NCBI GenBank assembly: GCA_036365515.1
Contig: CM070876.1
Location: 93,505,300 to 93,569,299 of the forward strand
Direction: 5' to 3'
Length of the DNA: 64,000 nt
Origin: Torymus aiolomorphi
Lineage: Eukaryota; Arthropoda; Insecta; Hymenoptera; Torymidae
Shown here: positions 23,260 to 34,299 of the stretch, one piece after another
How the letters are laid out: each line of letters starts with the position of its first letter
Position numbering within the stretch: the first letter of the stretch is position 1
The notes under the pieces: generated by a model
What the model was told of the DNA's origin: nothing
Seen by the model: the letters and a program-made list of their open reading frames with translations, nothing else
Database searches by the model: none
Program-made: the position numbers and the translations under genes

Positions 23260-23260
23260 C
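22647..23260. repeat. TA tracts and ATAGGGGTTTAT repeat units
   Basis: TA dinucleotide tracts at 22647-22720, 22960-22985 and 23187-23255. In between, several copies of TATAGGGGTTTAT followed by a GCCCG phrase, and phrases on 'GGGGACAT'. No gene. Confidence 0.7.
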
Positions 23261-23604
23261 TCTGAGTATTTAAGTCATGATAATTATAATAATAGATGAT
23301 TTTTATTTGAGTGTTTTTAAAATGATGGATGTAGCGAAATAAATTAATCTAGGATTAAATATGGCACAGGAAGGAGGATTGGGAAATAAATAATAGAAAC
23401 AAGTACAGTTGATTACGACACTATTGACACATAATAAAATACATAGTTGTTACAATTATAATATTGATATACAGAATAAATAACCGTAGGTCGGGGCTCT
23501 GCAAAAGTTCCATCGATGAATTTGTAACAAAATAGAGAAAACAGCCGAAATTAGGAGAAGTAGACATGAAAGGAGAAAGAAGAGGATGATGCAACGGTTA
23601 CTTA

Positions 23605-24448
23605 CGGGCTCTCATTCCCAACACTCGTGTTCGGAGTCCTTCCTGCAATCCGATGCAGCTTTACATTGCTCGTACGGGTTCGGTGCATGCGAGCTCCGTG
23701 CGCAGAGGTTGACTCCAGCTCGGGCAGTCCACGCAGTGGGGAAAAGGGTCCTCGCCGAGTGACTAACAGAAGCGGGTCTTTCCCGCCCAGATGCCACCGG
23801 TTCAGTGCCCTCAGAGGGGCTAATGGAACGCGGCGATTCCTGAGCTGAGGCAGTCACCAGTGATCCCAGCAGCTGCAGCGCAGTAGCCAGAGATGACGTC
23901 CTCATTGAATGGACAACCTCCTCGTCAGCACAGGACTCCGCTGCCGGACACTTAGCTGTTCTCCTCCTGAACGCCCGTCGGCGGGCTTCGGCCTCTCTGT
24001 CTAGCAGGGAGCGACGCATTCGCTCCAACGACGCTGGAGGTGCCGGAGCAAACCACGCGGATGGCAGCAGGGGACCCCGGAAGCCAGAAAAACCGGGGTA
24101 GGCGCGGTTGGCCACCTGGTTGGTCGGCTGGCCGCAGTGGCGATCCACCAATGCCGCCGGGCGGCCTCCGGGAGGTATTACGGTCACCAAGATCGCGCCC
24201 TCCACCGCCGCCACACCGGGGCACTGGGCAACGCGCTCGCTGGACGTGCGAAAAATAAACATAAATCACTACTAACATAATAGAAACATAAGTCATGACG
24301 AAAATTACGAGAAGTGTAAGAAAAAAAATGTTAATGAAAAAAAAAAACTCACCAGTTGGAATGACGGCCTCAGGGGCCTAATGATCAGCCTCAGTTGAAA
24401 TCCGGCGAATACTCCAGTAACTTCCATGATTAGATTTGTCGACGTAGG
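23605..24448 (-). CDS. GC-rich two-exon gene remnant of unknown kind
   Basis: A minus-strand open segment (about 24240-23612) is bounded by an acceptor-like site near 24240 and a GTAAGT donor just after 23612. It is Arg/Ala/Pro-rich with a charged helix (LERMRRSLLDREAEARRR). A possible first exon at 24428-24355 (ATGGAAGTTACTGG, donor GTGAGT) is out of phase with it, so the model is not consistent. The block is far more GC-rich than its surroundings and similar in style to the gag-like block at 42190-43170. I do not recognise it; a gag-like retrotransposon remnant is the likeliest source. Confidence 0.3.
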
Positions 24449-24449
24449 A

Positions 24450-25549
24450 AAAAACTAATGATGCCGATTACCCGGCAATGCTCCTACTTATATTAGAAAA
24501 ATTGCTAGACAACAGGCACTCCCCACACCAAGCCACAACATGGCGTGAGCACTGTGTCAGCGTCGTGCGATGGCGATTCCTGGAAACCCATACCACTGGC
24601 CACAGAAAGCACCGATGCAGCGGAATTGAGGATCACCCAGCAACACCGTCGGAGAACGAACGACATGTACGTATACTAGTAACGTACGATGAGGATTAAG
24701 GTAAATGTTGAGGCCCTTTGGTATTAAGTCTCGCAAGTCACCGGCCGCACTTGCATACCACTCGTGGCGAGGCACCAAACCGAGGGAACGAGAAGAAAAA
24801 TATGCAAGCTGGCATGTCAGTGACCGAGATCGCGCGAAATAAAAGAGAGGGATATTCAGCGTTATTTTTTTAGAGCTAAAGGAAAATATTAAGAGTATAA
24901 CACTGTAAAACTATGAATAAATTCCATTTATAAACAAAAAGACGAAAAGATCTAGTTGAATTTGCGGAAAAAGAACGAGATCGATACATTAGGCAAAACT
25001 CAAGTATACGTTATAACGAAGTTATAACTAATTAACCGACCTGACGGTATAAGAATTAGACCAGCACTGACACTGGGAATAGGGATAATAGAAACAAGTT
25101 TTGGTAGAGAAAAAAAAATGATTAATGTCCACGTTCCTTCTAATTCATAATAAGATTAGCGAATAATATCATCTGGAAGCGCATGAAATAAATTGAAATT
25201 CGGTTCTCCAGAAGGAAACATAATGCTTAGTAAGGGAGTTCATCTAACAGGTAATTCACAGCAAAGCTACTGCGAGAAATGCAGCGACAGCCATTTTTAC
25301 ACAGCCAAATCGGCGCGATGAAGTCAGCCATCTCGTTGCGCAGGTAGAGCAATGCCGGGTAGTCTACATGAAGGGACTGATAAAGGAGCTGCACATGCAG
25401 TACTGACGATAGCTCGTTACAATAATTCTCTGATAAGATCGATAATCTAAGGAGGGTCAAGATGCTAACAATAGTTAGTGAGGAATATATAAGTTGGGAA
25501 ACGACCTTGGGAAGGTTTAAGAAGATAGTTACAAAAAAAGACATATAAG
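24450..25549. other. No supported gene
   Basis: Short open frames on both strands without motifs. It may be decayed internal sequence of the env-bearing element that follows. Confidence 0.4.
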
Positions 25550-26150
25550 ATGTTTCCCATGTATCTTGAAAAAATGAACCAGATGAATAACCGAAGGGAT
25601 GTTGGTTACAGGTGCATAAGCAGGCATGGCAACCATAGCGCGCCCTTACACCCTATCGGAAATAGCCCAGGAGTATTGCTTGAAGAACTTGGACCTCTAG
25701 CCACGTCAAGTATATCGTGGAAAATTATCCAGCAAAATGATCTGAAACCTTTTACAGGCCAGGGAGAGAGATTGCTAGCTAACTGGCAAAGATACCCCGT
25801 TACTGTAAAATAAGCAGCTAAAGTCCTCAGCAGCAACTCAAGGTCATTTATAAACAAATCTTAAATGGCAACCAGAACATGGAGAGGACGCTAGAATTAT
25901 TAAGAGGCCATGAGGAACCACAACAAAGCCATCGCCAACGCCAAGGCTGGGTGACCGCGATTGCAAAATGAGTAGGTTCTTGTTCGGTACTCTAGATGAG
26001 GCCGCTAAAGAAGAGATCAAGAGTTTGATCTCTCACGCAAAAACAAGAGCATCAAGGATGGCGAAATTACTAGTTAACCAAACAGAAATCGCCTACAAGG
26101 AATTCGGGGTGATGAACAAAAAATCCTTGGAGATGAAAAATCAATATTAG
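25550..26150 (+). pseudogene. Retroviral-type (F-like) envelope remnant
   Basis: Two plus-strand segments look like one protein. 25550-25813 includes PGVLLEELGPLATSSISWKI, resembling the conserved N-terminal block of insect errantivirus-type Env. 25968-26150 starts MSRFLFGTLDEAAKEEIK, resembling the region just after the cleavage site of F-like Env proteins, followed by a helical heptad-like stretch. Stops and a frameshift lie between them; a basic cluster precedes the second segment in another frame. Env of this type mediates membrane fusion in gypsy-like and BEL-like retroviruses. The C-terminal part and membrane anchor are absent because Penelope sequence begins at 26158. Recognition rests on motif memory, so moderate confidence. 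Confidence 0.5.
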
Positions 26151-26157
26151 CTGTGCT

Positions 26158-26343
26158 CGATGAAGATTAAGATTGCACTCCAGTCGTTGATGTTGAATTG
26201 AGGTGAGGGATCGATCTGACGGAGGCCAAGTGAAAAAATCAAAATGTAAGTGTCCTTATAATTATTTTACGACGCTCGTTGGCATGATCCGCCAACCTTT
26301 TCAGGCTATATAATTTATTTAACAAAAAGAAAGAATTTAACAA
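26158..26343 (-). repeat. Downstream pseudo-LTR of Penelope copy 1
   Basis: Direct repeat of 29382-29568 with scattered substitutions, two of which hit the hammerhead-like core. Confidence 0.8.
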
Positions 26344-26540
26344 ATTTGTATAAACTACCACACGCATTACAATAAAAAAAGGAAGAGACAATAAATACCT
26401 TATCTAATAAGTGTCACACAGTGCACATAGCGTCAAATTGAGAGAATATCGCAATGATAAGTCGCATTTATAGTCGATAATGTTTGTGTGTTAGTGTATG
26501 TGTTTACAAACAGTAAACAAAGTGTGTATATATATGTACA

Positions 26541-26673
<133 letters not shown>

Positions 26674-26798
26674 CCATACATATATATATATACACACGTA
26701 CACATATGCATGTATATATATGTGTGGATCCATATCTATATATGAATAGGGAAAATCAGCGATACTTCTATTCAATTTGAAATTCGTAATAACGAAAG

Positions 26799-29352
26799 TT
26801 ATGTAGAATTTAGAAATTTCACGTCATCTTTTCTATTGATGTTATTTTTATCGTTTTTAACGTGAATCATTTCTGATATTAGTCGTTTTTTGTAAATTGA
26901 TTCGTAATCTATAATTTTAGTGTTGTTCCAATCAAATTCATGTGAGAATTGGTTCATGTGTTGAGAAATAACTGTTTCACTGTTGTTGTTCTTTTTATGT
27001 TCTTTAATTCTAGTTTTGAGAGTGCGCTTGGTTTCTCCTACATATGACGCCGCATATGCTTTCCATACAAACTTATATACAACGTTCGTCCGATCCCACT
27101 TATTTGTAATATCTTTACCTAGAATAATTATCGAGTTTAGATTTTTCTTAACTATAGGGGCAACTCGAAAGTTGAAGGATTTTAATATTACTGCAATTTT
27201 GTCGTATCGGTCGTTGAGAGATAGAGAAATGTGCGGAGTAAATCTATTGGGTACAGTAGTGACATTGTAGTGTTGATACTGTTTGATTTTCTTTAATCGA
27301 GTGTATATGGCGCGTTTAATGAATTTTAAGGGATAGTTGTTATTTTGAAGAGTTTTTAAGACTATGTCGAGATTTTTCTTATGAAACTTTTTATGTGATA
27401 ACGAAATTGCTTTATCGACAAGATTGTAAATAATATTTGTTTTTTGTTTTATTGGATGTTTGGAAAGGAAATTGATTAATCTGCCCGAGGAAGTGGATTT
27501 GTTGAACCAATCTGTAATATTGGTATTATTTTGTCGAATTAGAGTCATATCTAAAAAACTGATTTTTTGATTTTGTTCTAGTTCATAAGTGAATTGTAAT
27601 CTATTGTTATATGAGTTAAACGTTGTTAGTACTATATCAATGTGTTTCTTGTTAATGCACATAATAGTATCATCAACATAACGGAAACAGAATAAAGGAA
27701 CAGCGTTGAAATTATCTTTTAAGATTCTTAAACAATTCTTTTCCAAGTCATCCATAACGATATCTGCAAATAATGGTGAAATTGGTGAACCCATGGGTGT
27801 ACCGTCGATTTATCGATAATAGTTTTTATTGAAAGAGAAAAAGGTGTTGGCGAATAGAAATTTAGTGCATGTAATAATGTCATTAAAAGGTATTTTGCAT
27901 TTGTTATGTATGTGATGAAATCTTCTATCTAAACTATCTCATACTTGTTGTAGCGGTATGTTTGTATATAATGAAGTCACATCTAACGAAAGAAATATGT
28001 AATCATCTGAAATAATGACAGAGTTTAGTTTTTGTTTTAATTCAAAACTATTGTTAATGTGTGATATCGGTACTTTAACAGAAGACTTAATTTCGTTGTA
28101 TATTGTTTTAGATAGAAAGTGGGTCGGACTATTAATTAAATAAATTATCGGACGAAAAGGTACGTCTTTTTTATGAATTTTCGGTAAACCGTAGCATTTT
28201 GCTAATGTTGTCTTGGTACAAGAGAGAGCATTATTGTGAAATTTCGTTTGTAAGTAATTTATATTGTTGTTCAAGTTTTTTAATATCTTCGAAGTATCAG
28301 TTTGTAATTTCTTTAAGGGGTTTGTTTTGATATTTTCGTAAATGGTAGCGTCCGATAATAACTTTAACATTTTTTCAGTGTATTCAGTTTTGTGCAGAAA
28401 AACCGTTACGTTGCCTTTGTCTGAGGTAGTATACATTAAATCTGGATTTGTTTTGATAAATGCTTTTGTCTTAGAAAGTTTTATGTTTAAAATTCTATCG
28501 TTACGTTGCCTTTGTCTGAGGTAGTATACATTAAATCTGGATTTGTTTTGATAAATGCTTTTGTCTTAGAAAGTTTTATGTTTAAAATTCTATCGTGACT
28601 AGTCATATGTTTTTGTTGTTTGAAACCCATTTTTAGATTAACGAGACTTTTTCTCTGATTTCCGATTGTTTAGACGCAGGTAATTCAGAGTTTTGTAAAC
28701 TAAACTCAACATTTTTAATAGTGTCAATGATGTCTTTTTTACAGATGATTGTATTAACACTGAATTTAGGTCCTAATGAGACTGTGTCCACTATGTCTTC
28801 TGGTATATGTACATTTGTTAAATTTTTGAAAAATTGTTTTGGTGTAGAAATCACTGAAGATTCTAGTGTTTTATTAAGTAGATTTTTAAATTTTTGTTTC
28901 AAGATTTTATTATGTTTGTTTAAAATGATTTTAACCTTTTTATCGGTATAGATAAAAAAGGTATTTGTAGAGCTAGTATCAATGTTGAGTTTAAGAATCC
29001 TGTTTTTTAGTATGGGCAATGTTTTATTTAGAAAATTGATGTGAAAGTTAATGTCTCGAATTTCAAGATTTAACAGTTTGTTGGTGACGTGTTTATAGAT
29101 GTCAACATGTTTATGTTTACACTTTTGGCTATGAAATGAGAGAGTACGAAAACGCTTACTTAAGTTTACAATGTGTTGCGGAAAAAGGTCGTTAGATCTG
29201 CACTTTAAAAGGAACCAGCGCTGTCGGATTGTTTCTGCCAGTTGGTAGTTTAAGTTCGTCCACCTCTTGAGTTGTTGTTTAGCTTGTGGACCGTAGGCAT
29301 TTTCAATATAATTAAAAAAGTATCGTCGTTGATAATCTGTATTTGAGTCCAT
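26799..29352 (-). pseudogene. Penelope reverse transcriptase with GIY-YIG endonuclease
   Basis: The segment from 29352 (MDSNTDYQRR) encodes the N-terminal region; 28436-27939 has fingers/palm motifs (CYGLPKIHKKDVPFRPI, SLDVTSLYTNIP); 27794-26799 has GSPISPLFADIVM, the catalytic FRYVDDT, and near the C-terminus the GIY-YIG block VVYKFVWKAYAASYVGETKRT. Such proteins copy RNA at nicked targets. Lesions: an in-frame TGA after NIPLQQV (27939), an in-frame TAA shortly before 27794, a frameshift near 28633, and a 93-bp internal tandem duplication (28409-28596). All parts are otherwise collinear, so it is a recently inactivated copy. Confidence 0.9.
28409..28596. repeat. 93-bp tandem duplication within the Penelope gene
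   Basis: The segment starting CGTTACGTTGCCTTTGTCTG is present twice in a row, ending both times TTTAAAATTCTATCG. The copies appear identical, so the duplication is recent. Confidence 0.9.
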
Positions 29353-29381
29353 GTCTGATCTAAGATTCTTGTATCTGTCCG

Positions 29382-29568
29382 ATGAAGATTAAGATTGCAG
29401 TCCAGTTGTTGATGTTGAATTGAGGTGAGGGCTCTGTCTGACGGAGGCCAAGTGAAGAAATCAAAATGCAAGATTCCCTATAATTATTTTACGACGTTTC
29501 GTTGGCATGATCCGCCAACCTCTTCAGGCTATATAGTTTATATAACAAAAAGAAAGAATTTAACAAAT
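29382..29568 (-). repeat. Upstream pseudo-LTR of Penelope copy 1
   Basis: Direct repeat of 26158-26343. On the minus strand it retains the hammerhead-like core described separately, whereas in the downstream copy the core bases are altered. Confidence 0.8.
29488..29530 (-). ncRNA. Hammerhead-ribozyme-like core in the pseudo-LTR
   Basis: Minus strand: CTGAAGA, then a stem GTTGGC / GCCAAC with a 7-base loop, then GAAACGTCGTA. This matches CUGANGA - stem II - GAAA with a very short stem III (CG.CG), the arrangement described for hammerhead motifs in Penelope elements. Stem I is not well formed by eye, so activity is uncertain. The copy at 26270-26312 has CTGAAAA and GAGCG instead and should be dead. 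Confidence 0.55.
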
Positions 29569-29647
29569 CATGTCCGGCGTCATACGTAGGAGGAACCAAG
29601 CGCACCTCAAAATTAGAATTAACGAACATAAAAAGTACAACAACAGT
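29569..29647 (+). pseudogene. Penelope copy 2, GIY-YIG fragment, left part
   Basis: The plus strand reads SYVGGTKRT and following residues, matching the GIY-YIG region of copy 1 but in the opposite orientation. It is continued at 40190-40487 after the 10.5-kb insertion. The two Penelope copies are head to head, sharing the junction at 29568. Confidence 0.8.
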
Positions 29648-30342
29648 AGTAGTTAAGCAGTGAGGGTTCTCGAACACTTCCTGGAATTCCAGGTGTTCCA
29701 GAACCCTCACTGGGGTTTCTGAAACATGCATGTTCCAGAATTGCACGAAGTGCGTTAACCCAAGTGGCCCAGAACCCCACAGGGTTTCTAGAGTTGTAGG
29801 AGGCTAGTTAACGCCAGTGGCCCAGCACCCCCACAGGGTTTTGAGGTGGGAGGCCTAGAGTTGTAGGAGGTTAGATAACCCATCGAGCATCCTGCGGCCA
29901 GCTGTGGCGTTGCGAGCGGCCTGCGGTTGACGGCGTGCGGTTGGCGGCCAGCCGGCTGGAGGCCGCCGTACACGTCTGACCTCGTTTGATCGACAAATTA
30001 ATTTGTAAGAGAGGAGGGATGTAGGCCCCAACCATCGCCTACATTGTGTGGTACCCCATTTTATTAATACCCCTCCAAAGTCAACCTCTCTTACATGTAT
30101 CTATTGAAAACTAACAGTCTCTGAGACTTCTTCCCAATCCATAAAAATGTCATCAAAGTAGAACGTCTTCATTTGTTTTGACCCATTTCACTCTAGACGT
30201 GGCGGAAGAATGAGCTCTCCATGCCCGAGACCTCGTTTTATACACGTTCCTCCACCACTATGCCCCCTCCAAATACCACGCCCACGAAGAACTCTGTTTG
30301 GATGCTCAAGCAGCCGCAACGAGTTGTGATTAGTTCTCCACC

Positions 30343-30587
30343 TCTCTAAACAAGCTTCTTCACATCCCCACTAACTGGATTATACTGAACAATACGATCG
30401 TGTAAAATCAAGCAGTAGACTGATGTTCCCTCTGGAAAGTTATCGTGAGCCTCAAATTCAAGACGCACATCTACAGGAGCGCTTTTTATGGGCTCATTCT
30501 GTTTGGAATAGTCTATAACTATGAGTGGCATGTGATTAATAAAGGCCGCCTTATTGAGCAAATGCTCACGATATTTTTCAAAGTAGG
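30343..30587 (-). pseudogene. C-terminal fragment of a Polinton-associated protein
   Basis: The minus-strand frame SYFEKYREHLLNKAAFINH continues to IVIDYSKQNEP, VDVRLEFEAHDNFPEGTSVY and IVQYNPVSGDVKKLV before a stop. I believe I recognise this ending from uncharacterised insect proteins found with Polinton or adintovirus-like genes, but I cannot name it. The 5' part is missing: a stop precedes the fragment. It lies in sequence unique to the left arm, next to a possible TATA (GTATAAAACG, minus, about 30240) for a now lost downstream gene. Confidence 0.45.
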
Positions 30588-31805
30588 AAGCTTAAAAATT
30601 GACGTATATATCGTAAAGAAGAGCATAATCGAGCATCCAACTGCATGCGATATGTGCTGCGGCGTTGCCACGTGCTGGAGGCCGCCATAGTTTGTTTTAT
30701 AGGTTAGGTTATAAAAAATTTGTAGGTTAGGTTCTATATAAATGTTACTTTAAAGAATAATATTAATACAGGTATTCGAATATCTTGAATCCTTTTATAT
30801 TAATACTTATGTTTTTATTTCAAACGTAACACATAACCTATAATGTTCCTCAACCTATAATTACCTTTATATTTACCATACTTAAAATTTATGCTATTCA
30901 TTTATATTAATAACTTATGGTTCTAAATTATTTTACTATTTTAAAACTTGTTCTACTATAATGAAGCATTAATAATAAAAATTGAAGTCCTCATGTTTAT
31001 TTCTTGATTTCTTAAAATTTTTGGCATAGGGTCTTTGGTGATTTTATTAAAAGCTTTTGATATCATATTTCCAAGTAGTATAATTTCTTCAATTGTAGAA
31101 TATACACCTACACATCAAATTTCAGCTCAATATCTTGGTTACAGCCAGACTTATGATGTACCACCCATTACAATGAGGACCGATAAGTCAAGTTTTCGAA
31201 GAATTTGTTTCATAGTTCATTGTATGCATTTATATCAATATTTTATTATTCTATATCATTAGTTTAAAGCTTGTTGTACTGTAATTAAGCATTATTAATA
31301 AAAATAGTTACCAAATCCACCTATTATTTCTGGTATAACAAAAAAAAAATTATAGTAAATGCATGAATAGTAACAATTGAATTATAGATTTGATCAATTC
31401 CAATTAAAGATCCAGGATTTCCTAACTCCAAACGAATAATCATACTTATCTCTTTATTTATAGAATCTATATCTACAGATAAAATTTCAGCTTGTTATCA
31501 TGATTACAACCCGAGCTGTGACACTTTATGTAAAAGGGCTTCAACTCCGAACAAATGAAAAATCAAGTATCATAATACTAAATTTCATTGTATACATTTA
31601 TATCAAGATTTTACAGTTCTACATCATTTGTTTTACTATTTTAAAGCTTGCTTTAATTCAATAAAGCATTAGTCAGAAGAGGGAATCTCTCATAGTTACT
31701 TTAAAGATTTCTCAATTTTCAGACATAGAGTCATTGGTGATTTTGTGAAAACCTTTTACAATCATGTTCCTGAGTAGTTTTCTTCTTTAATTATAGTTCA
31801 GTTAA

Positions 31806-32465
31806 GGTAGCATGAGCGGTGGGTATCGTACGAAGCGGGGGAATCTGGTGGTCCTAAAGAAATTTCAATACTAATTTTCTGCAAATTTTAGTTATGAATG
31901 AGCAAAATCACTTGACAATGGTAAGTGAAATAAAAACATTAATGCTAAATTTAATCAAACAATAACACCATCTCTTTTCTCTCTCCGAGTTAAGACACGT
32001 ATTTTTCATACGCTCCTGACGCGACCAGCCGCGACATCTACACATGTATATCGGAACCTGGGCGCAGCATGTAAACAAGCCTGGTTTCACGCGCATGCGC
32101 AGTAAACGCTTTTATACACGAGGTTATCGAAAGTAACTAACTTTCATCATAATTTTCATGATATTTTGCTCATCAACGCATATTTTGTTTGGTACTACGC
32201 TAATCTGCGCGAAATAAGCTACAACCAGTTGTTTTCTCTTCAAAAGTTAATATTTTATGACTGAGCTATTCCTGATGAATCATGTTTGGGAGAGGGAACT
32301 TTCATAAGGCCCGTGTAAAACTAACATTTTTCAACATTTGTTTTCTCGATAATTTGGTCGGCAATCCTATTTTTTCTGGGTGGATATGGTTAGTTAAATA
32401 CTTCAAGAATACAGTCTAATTTTTGTAGCTACAGCTAATATTTTACAAAAGTCGCTCATGCTACC
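31806..32465. mobile_element. 660-bp TTAA-flanked MITE in the left arm
   Basis: Ends GGTAGCATGAGCG and CGCTCATGCTACC are inverted repeats flanked by TTAA (31802-31805, 32466-32469), as in piggyBac or Kolobok targets. A copy of the same length sits at the mirror position in the right arm. The short open frame inside (31908-32096) is conserved with the other copy only as DNA. Confidence 0.75.
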
Positions 32466-33179
32466 TTAAAGCATCTTTTCTACATTCTCTTTACCAAATT
32501 TTAACAATCTATATTTATGTTTGATGGCGTTTCGTGCTAGCAAGAGCTGCCTCAATACATTTTTCTCTCTCTGGAAATTGGGCATCGTTGTGTTAATGCT
32601 TTAACTGGGTAACGAGTTTTATTTTACATTACAGCTACATTTATGACAAAAACAGTCAAAACCCTTTCGATAACTACCATTATCAATGCTTCTGCTAAAT
32701 AAGTTTTTATACCTATTGAATTGATCCACTTAGTCATGATTTTGTCTACATAACATTTTTTATCGACTAATGTATAACGAACAACATTAATATATATTGC
32801 TTCCTCAAAGAGGAAGCTTTTTATCTGATCTTAATCTAAATAACTGCAATAAAAGAAGTGTAAAACATATGCGATATTATACATTCACATGTACCGTTAT
32901 TATACTAGAAGCTAATTTTCACTTCAACATACGATTTACCTACCTGAACCTCGGACCTGAATATAGATTTAATCAAGCTGTCCAAAAATCAATCTTGTCG
33001 ATAGAGTTTGGCGGAAAAATTGTAAATGGTGGGCATCAATTCATGGGATTTCATTATAATTTAAAAATGTTTGTTTTCCAATATGTTTTTATTGTAAAAA
33101 TTACATTATAGATATTATTATAGCTTACCGAATATTGCCATTTTTTTCGATAATATAGTGCAATATAACATTTCAAGCA

Positions 33180-34253
33180 TTAATTTATAATTCCAGCATT
33201 GCGAAGTTCACTAAGAATAAAACAGATTTCATCATAATTAGTTCTTATTCCCTTGTTTTGCTCATCAATGAGTACTCGTAAGCGATCGACTAATTTGTTA
33301 GGATCATCCCAGACATTGAGTTCGTATGCAGTTCTAACATTTGCCACTTCTTCTTCTTCTTCCTCTTCTTCTTCACTACTGATCCACTTTTCACGTTGGA
33401 ATCTCGAACTAATGAAGCTATCACGAATCCTTCGAAGTAAATATTCATTGGTTGAGAAACCTGATTTATCTTCACTAGAATGATCAGCTTCTTAATAATT
33501 ATCCGTCTCATTAGTAGTTAGAAGATGGGAATCAATTCGGGTATCTGGTTCGACAGTTACAAACTTCTGAGGATTGACTATTGGTTCAAATATCTTTTTC
33601 GCTGCCACTGAATTAGTTTGCTCAACCGTTTTACTTTTCTCTCTTGCGTTTTCTACTTCGTTAACATCATCTTCTCGAGATAATGACGAAACACTTTTTA
33701 CAGACAACTTATCGAACATTGGAGCAATAAAATTATAAAATTTGTTACTCTTTAGTTTTCGAATCGACTCATACACGCAATAGTGCTTTCTGTGAGCGTT
33801 TGAAACTTCAATAATCGTACGATAATTATCCAAATCGTCTGAATTAATAAGTCTTTCATCCGGAACTTTTTTGAATAGTAATTGCAGTAATCCTATGGAC
33901 AAACGATAGTTCCGGTCACTTACCTGGATAAAGTCGCCTTCAAACTTTATTGGAGAATTTCCGATCATAAGTAAATTTCCTCGTTTGTAAACGCCATAAA
34001 TATTATCGAGATATCTCCTAGAATTTCCGTTTAATTTCGTTACATATTTCTTGACAATTTTTGCAAATTTACGATTATTGGAGCTAGCTATTTTATTGTG
34101 GTCAGGGCTCATATTAGATAGTTTTATTTCGTAAGTTTCCATATCATCAGCTGTATCGGAAGATTTAGCACCTTTTCTCAAATCTAATAGAGACTGGGAT
34201 TTTTGTACTATGGCATCCTGAGATTTGCTAATAACAACCTGTGCGATTGCCAT
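33180..34253 (-). pseudogene. Polinton-associated conserved protein (DUF8207-like)
   Basis: From ATG at 34253: MAIAQVVISK, then KKYVTKLNGN, YGVYKRGNLLMIGNSPIKF, YRLSIGLLQLLFKKVPDE, TIIEVSNAHRKHY, and, after an in-frame TAA at 33492-33494, an acidic run and VWDDPNKLVDRLRVLIDEQ ending RNAGII. I recognise this order (GVY/IGN.PI core, 'YRLSxGLLxLLFxKxPD', 'NAHRKxY', C-terminal 'WDDPNxLVDRLRLL') from repeated insect proteins linked to Polinton-like elements; function unknown. The single stop splits an otherwise full-length frame of about 357 codons. It is the only near-complete gene in the element and is transcribed away from the palindromic satellite. Confidence 0.6.
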
Positions 34254-34299
34254 GTTTATGCTTCAATAGTTAAGCATCAGCTGAATAAATATACAGGTA

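Larger units (their letters stand above)
29648..32996 (+). repeat. Left terminal inverted repeat of the Polinton-like element
   Basis: Matches 37945-40189 in reverse complement, ending at the phrase AAGCTGTCCAAAAATCAATC. About 1.07 kb (29960-31025) is found only in this arm. The outer 300 bp is GC-rich with direct repeats of CTAGAGTTGTAGGAGG and CCCACAGGGTTT. Confidence 0.75.

Noticed and set aside
32797..33111. 104-residue plus-strand frame, partly mirrored at 37765-38148
   Set aside because: The similarity is explained by the inverted arms of the Polinton-like element, and the frames diverge at once outside the arm.
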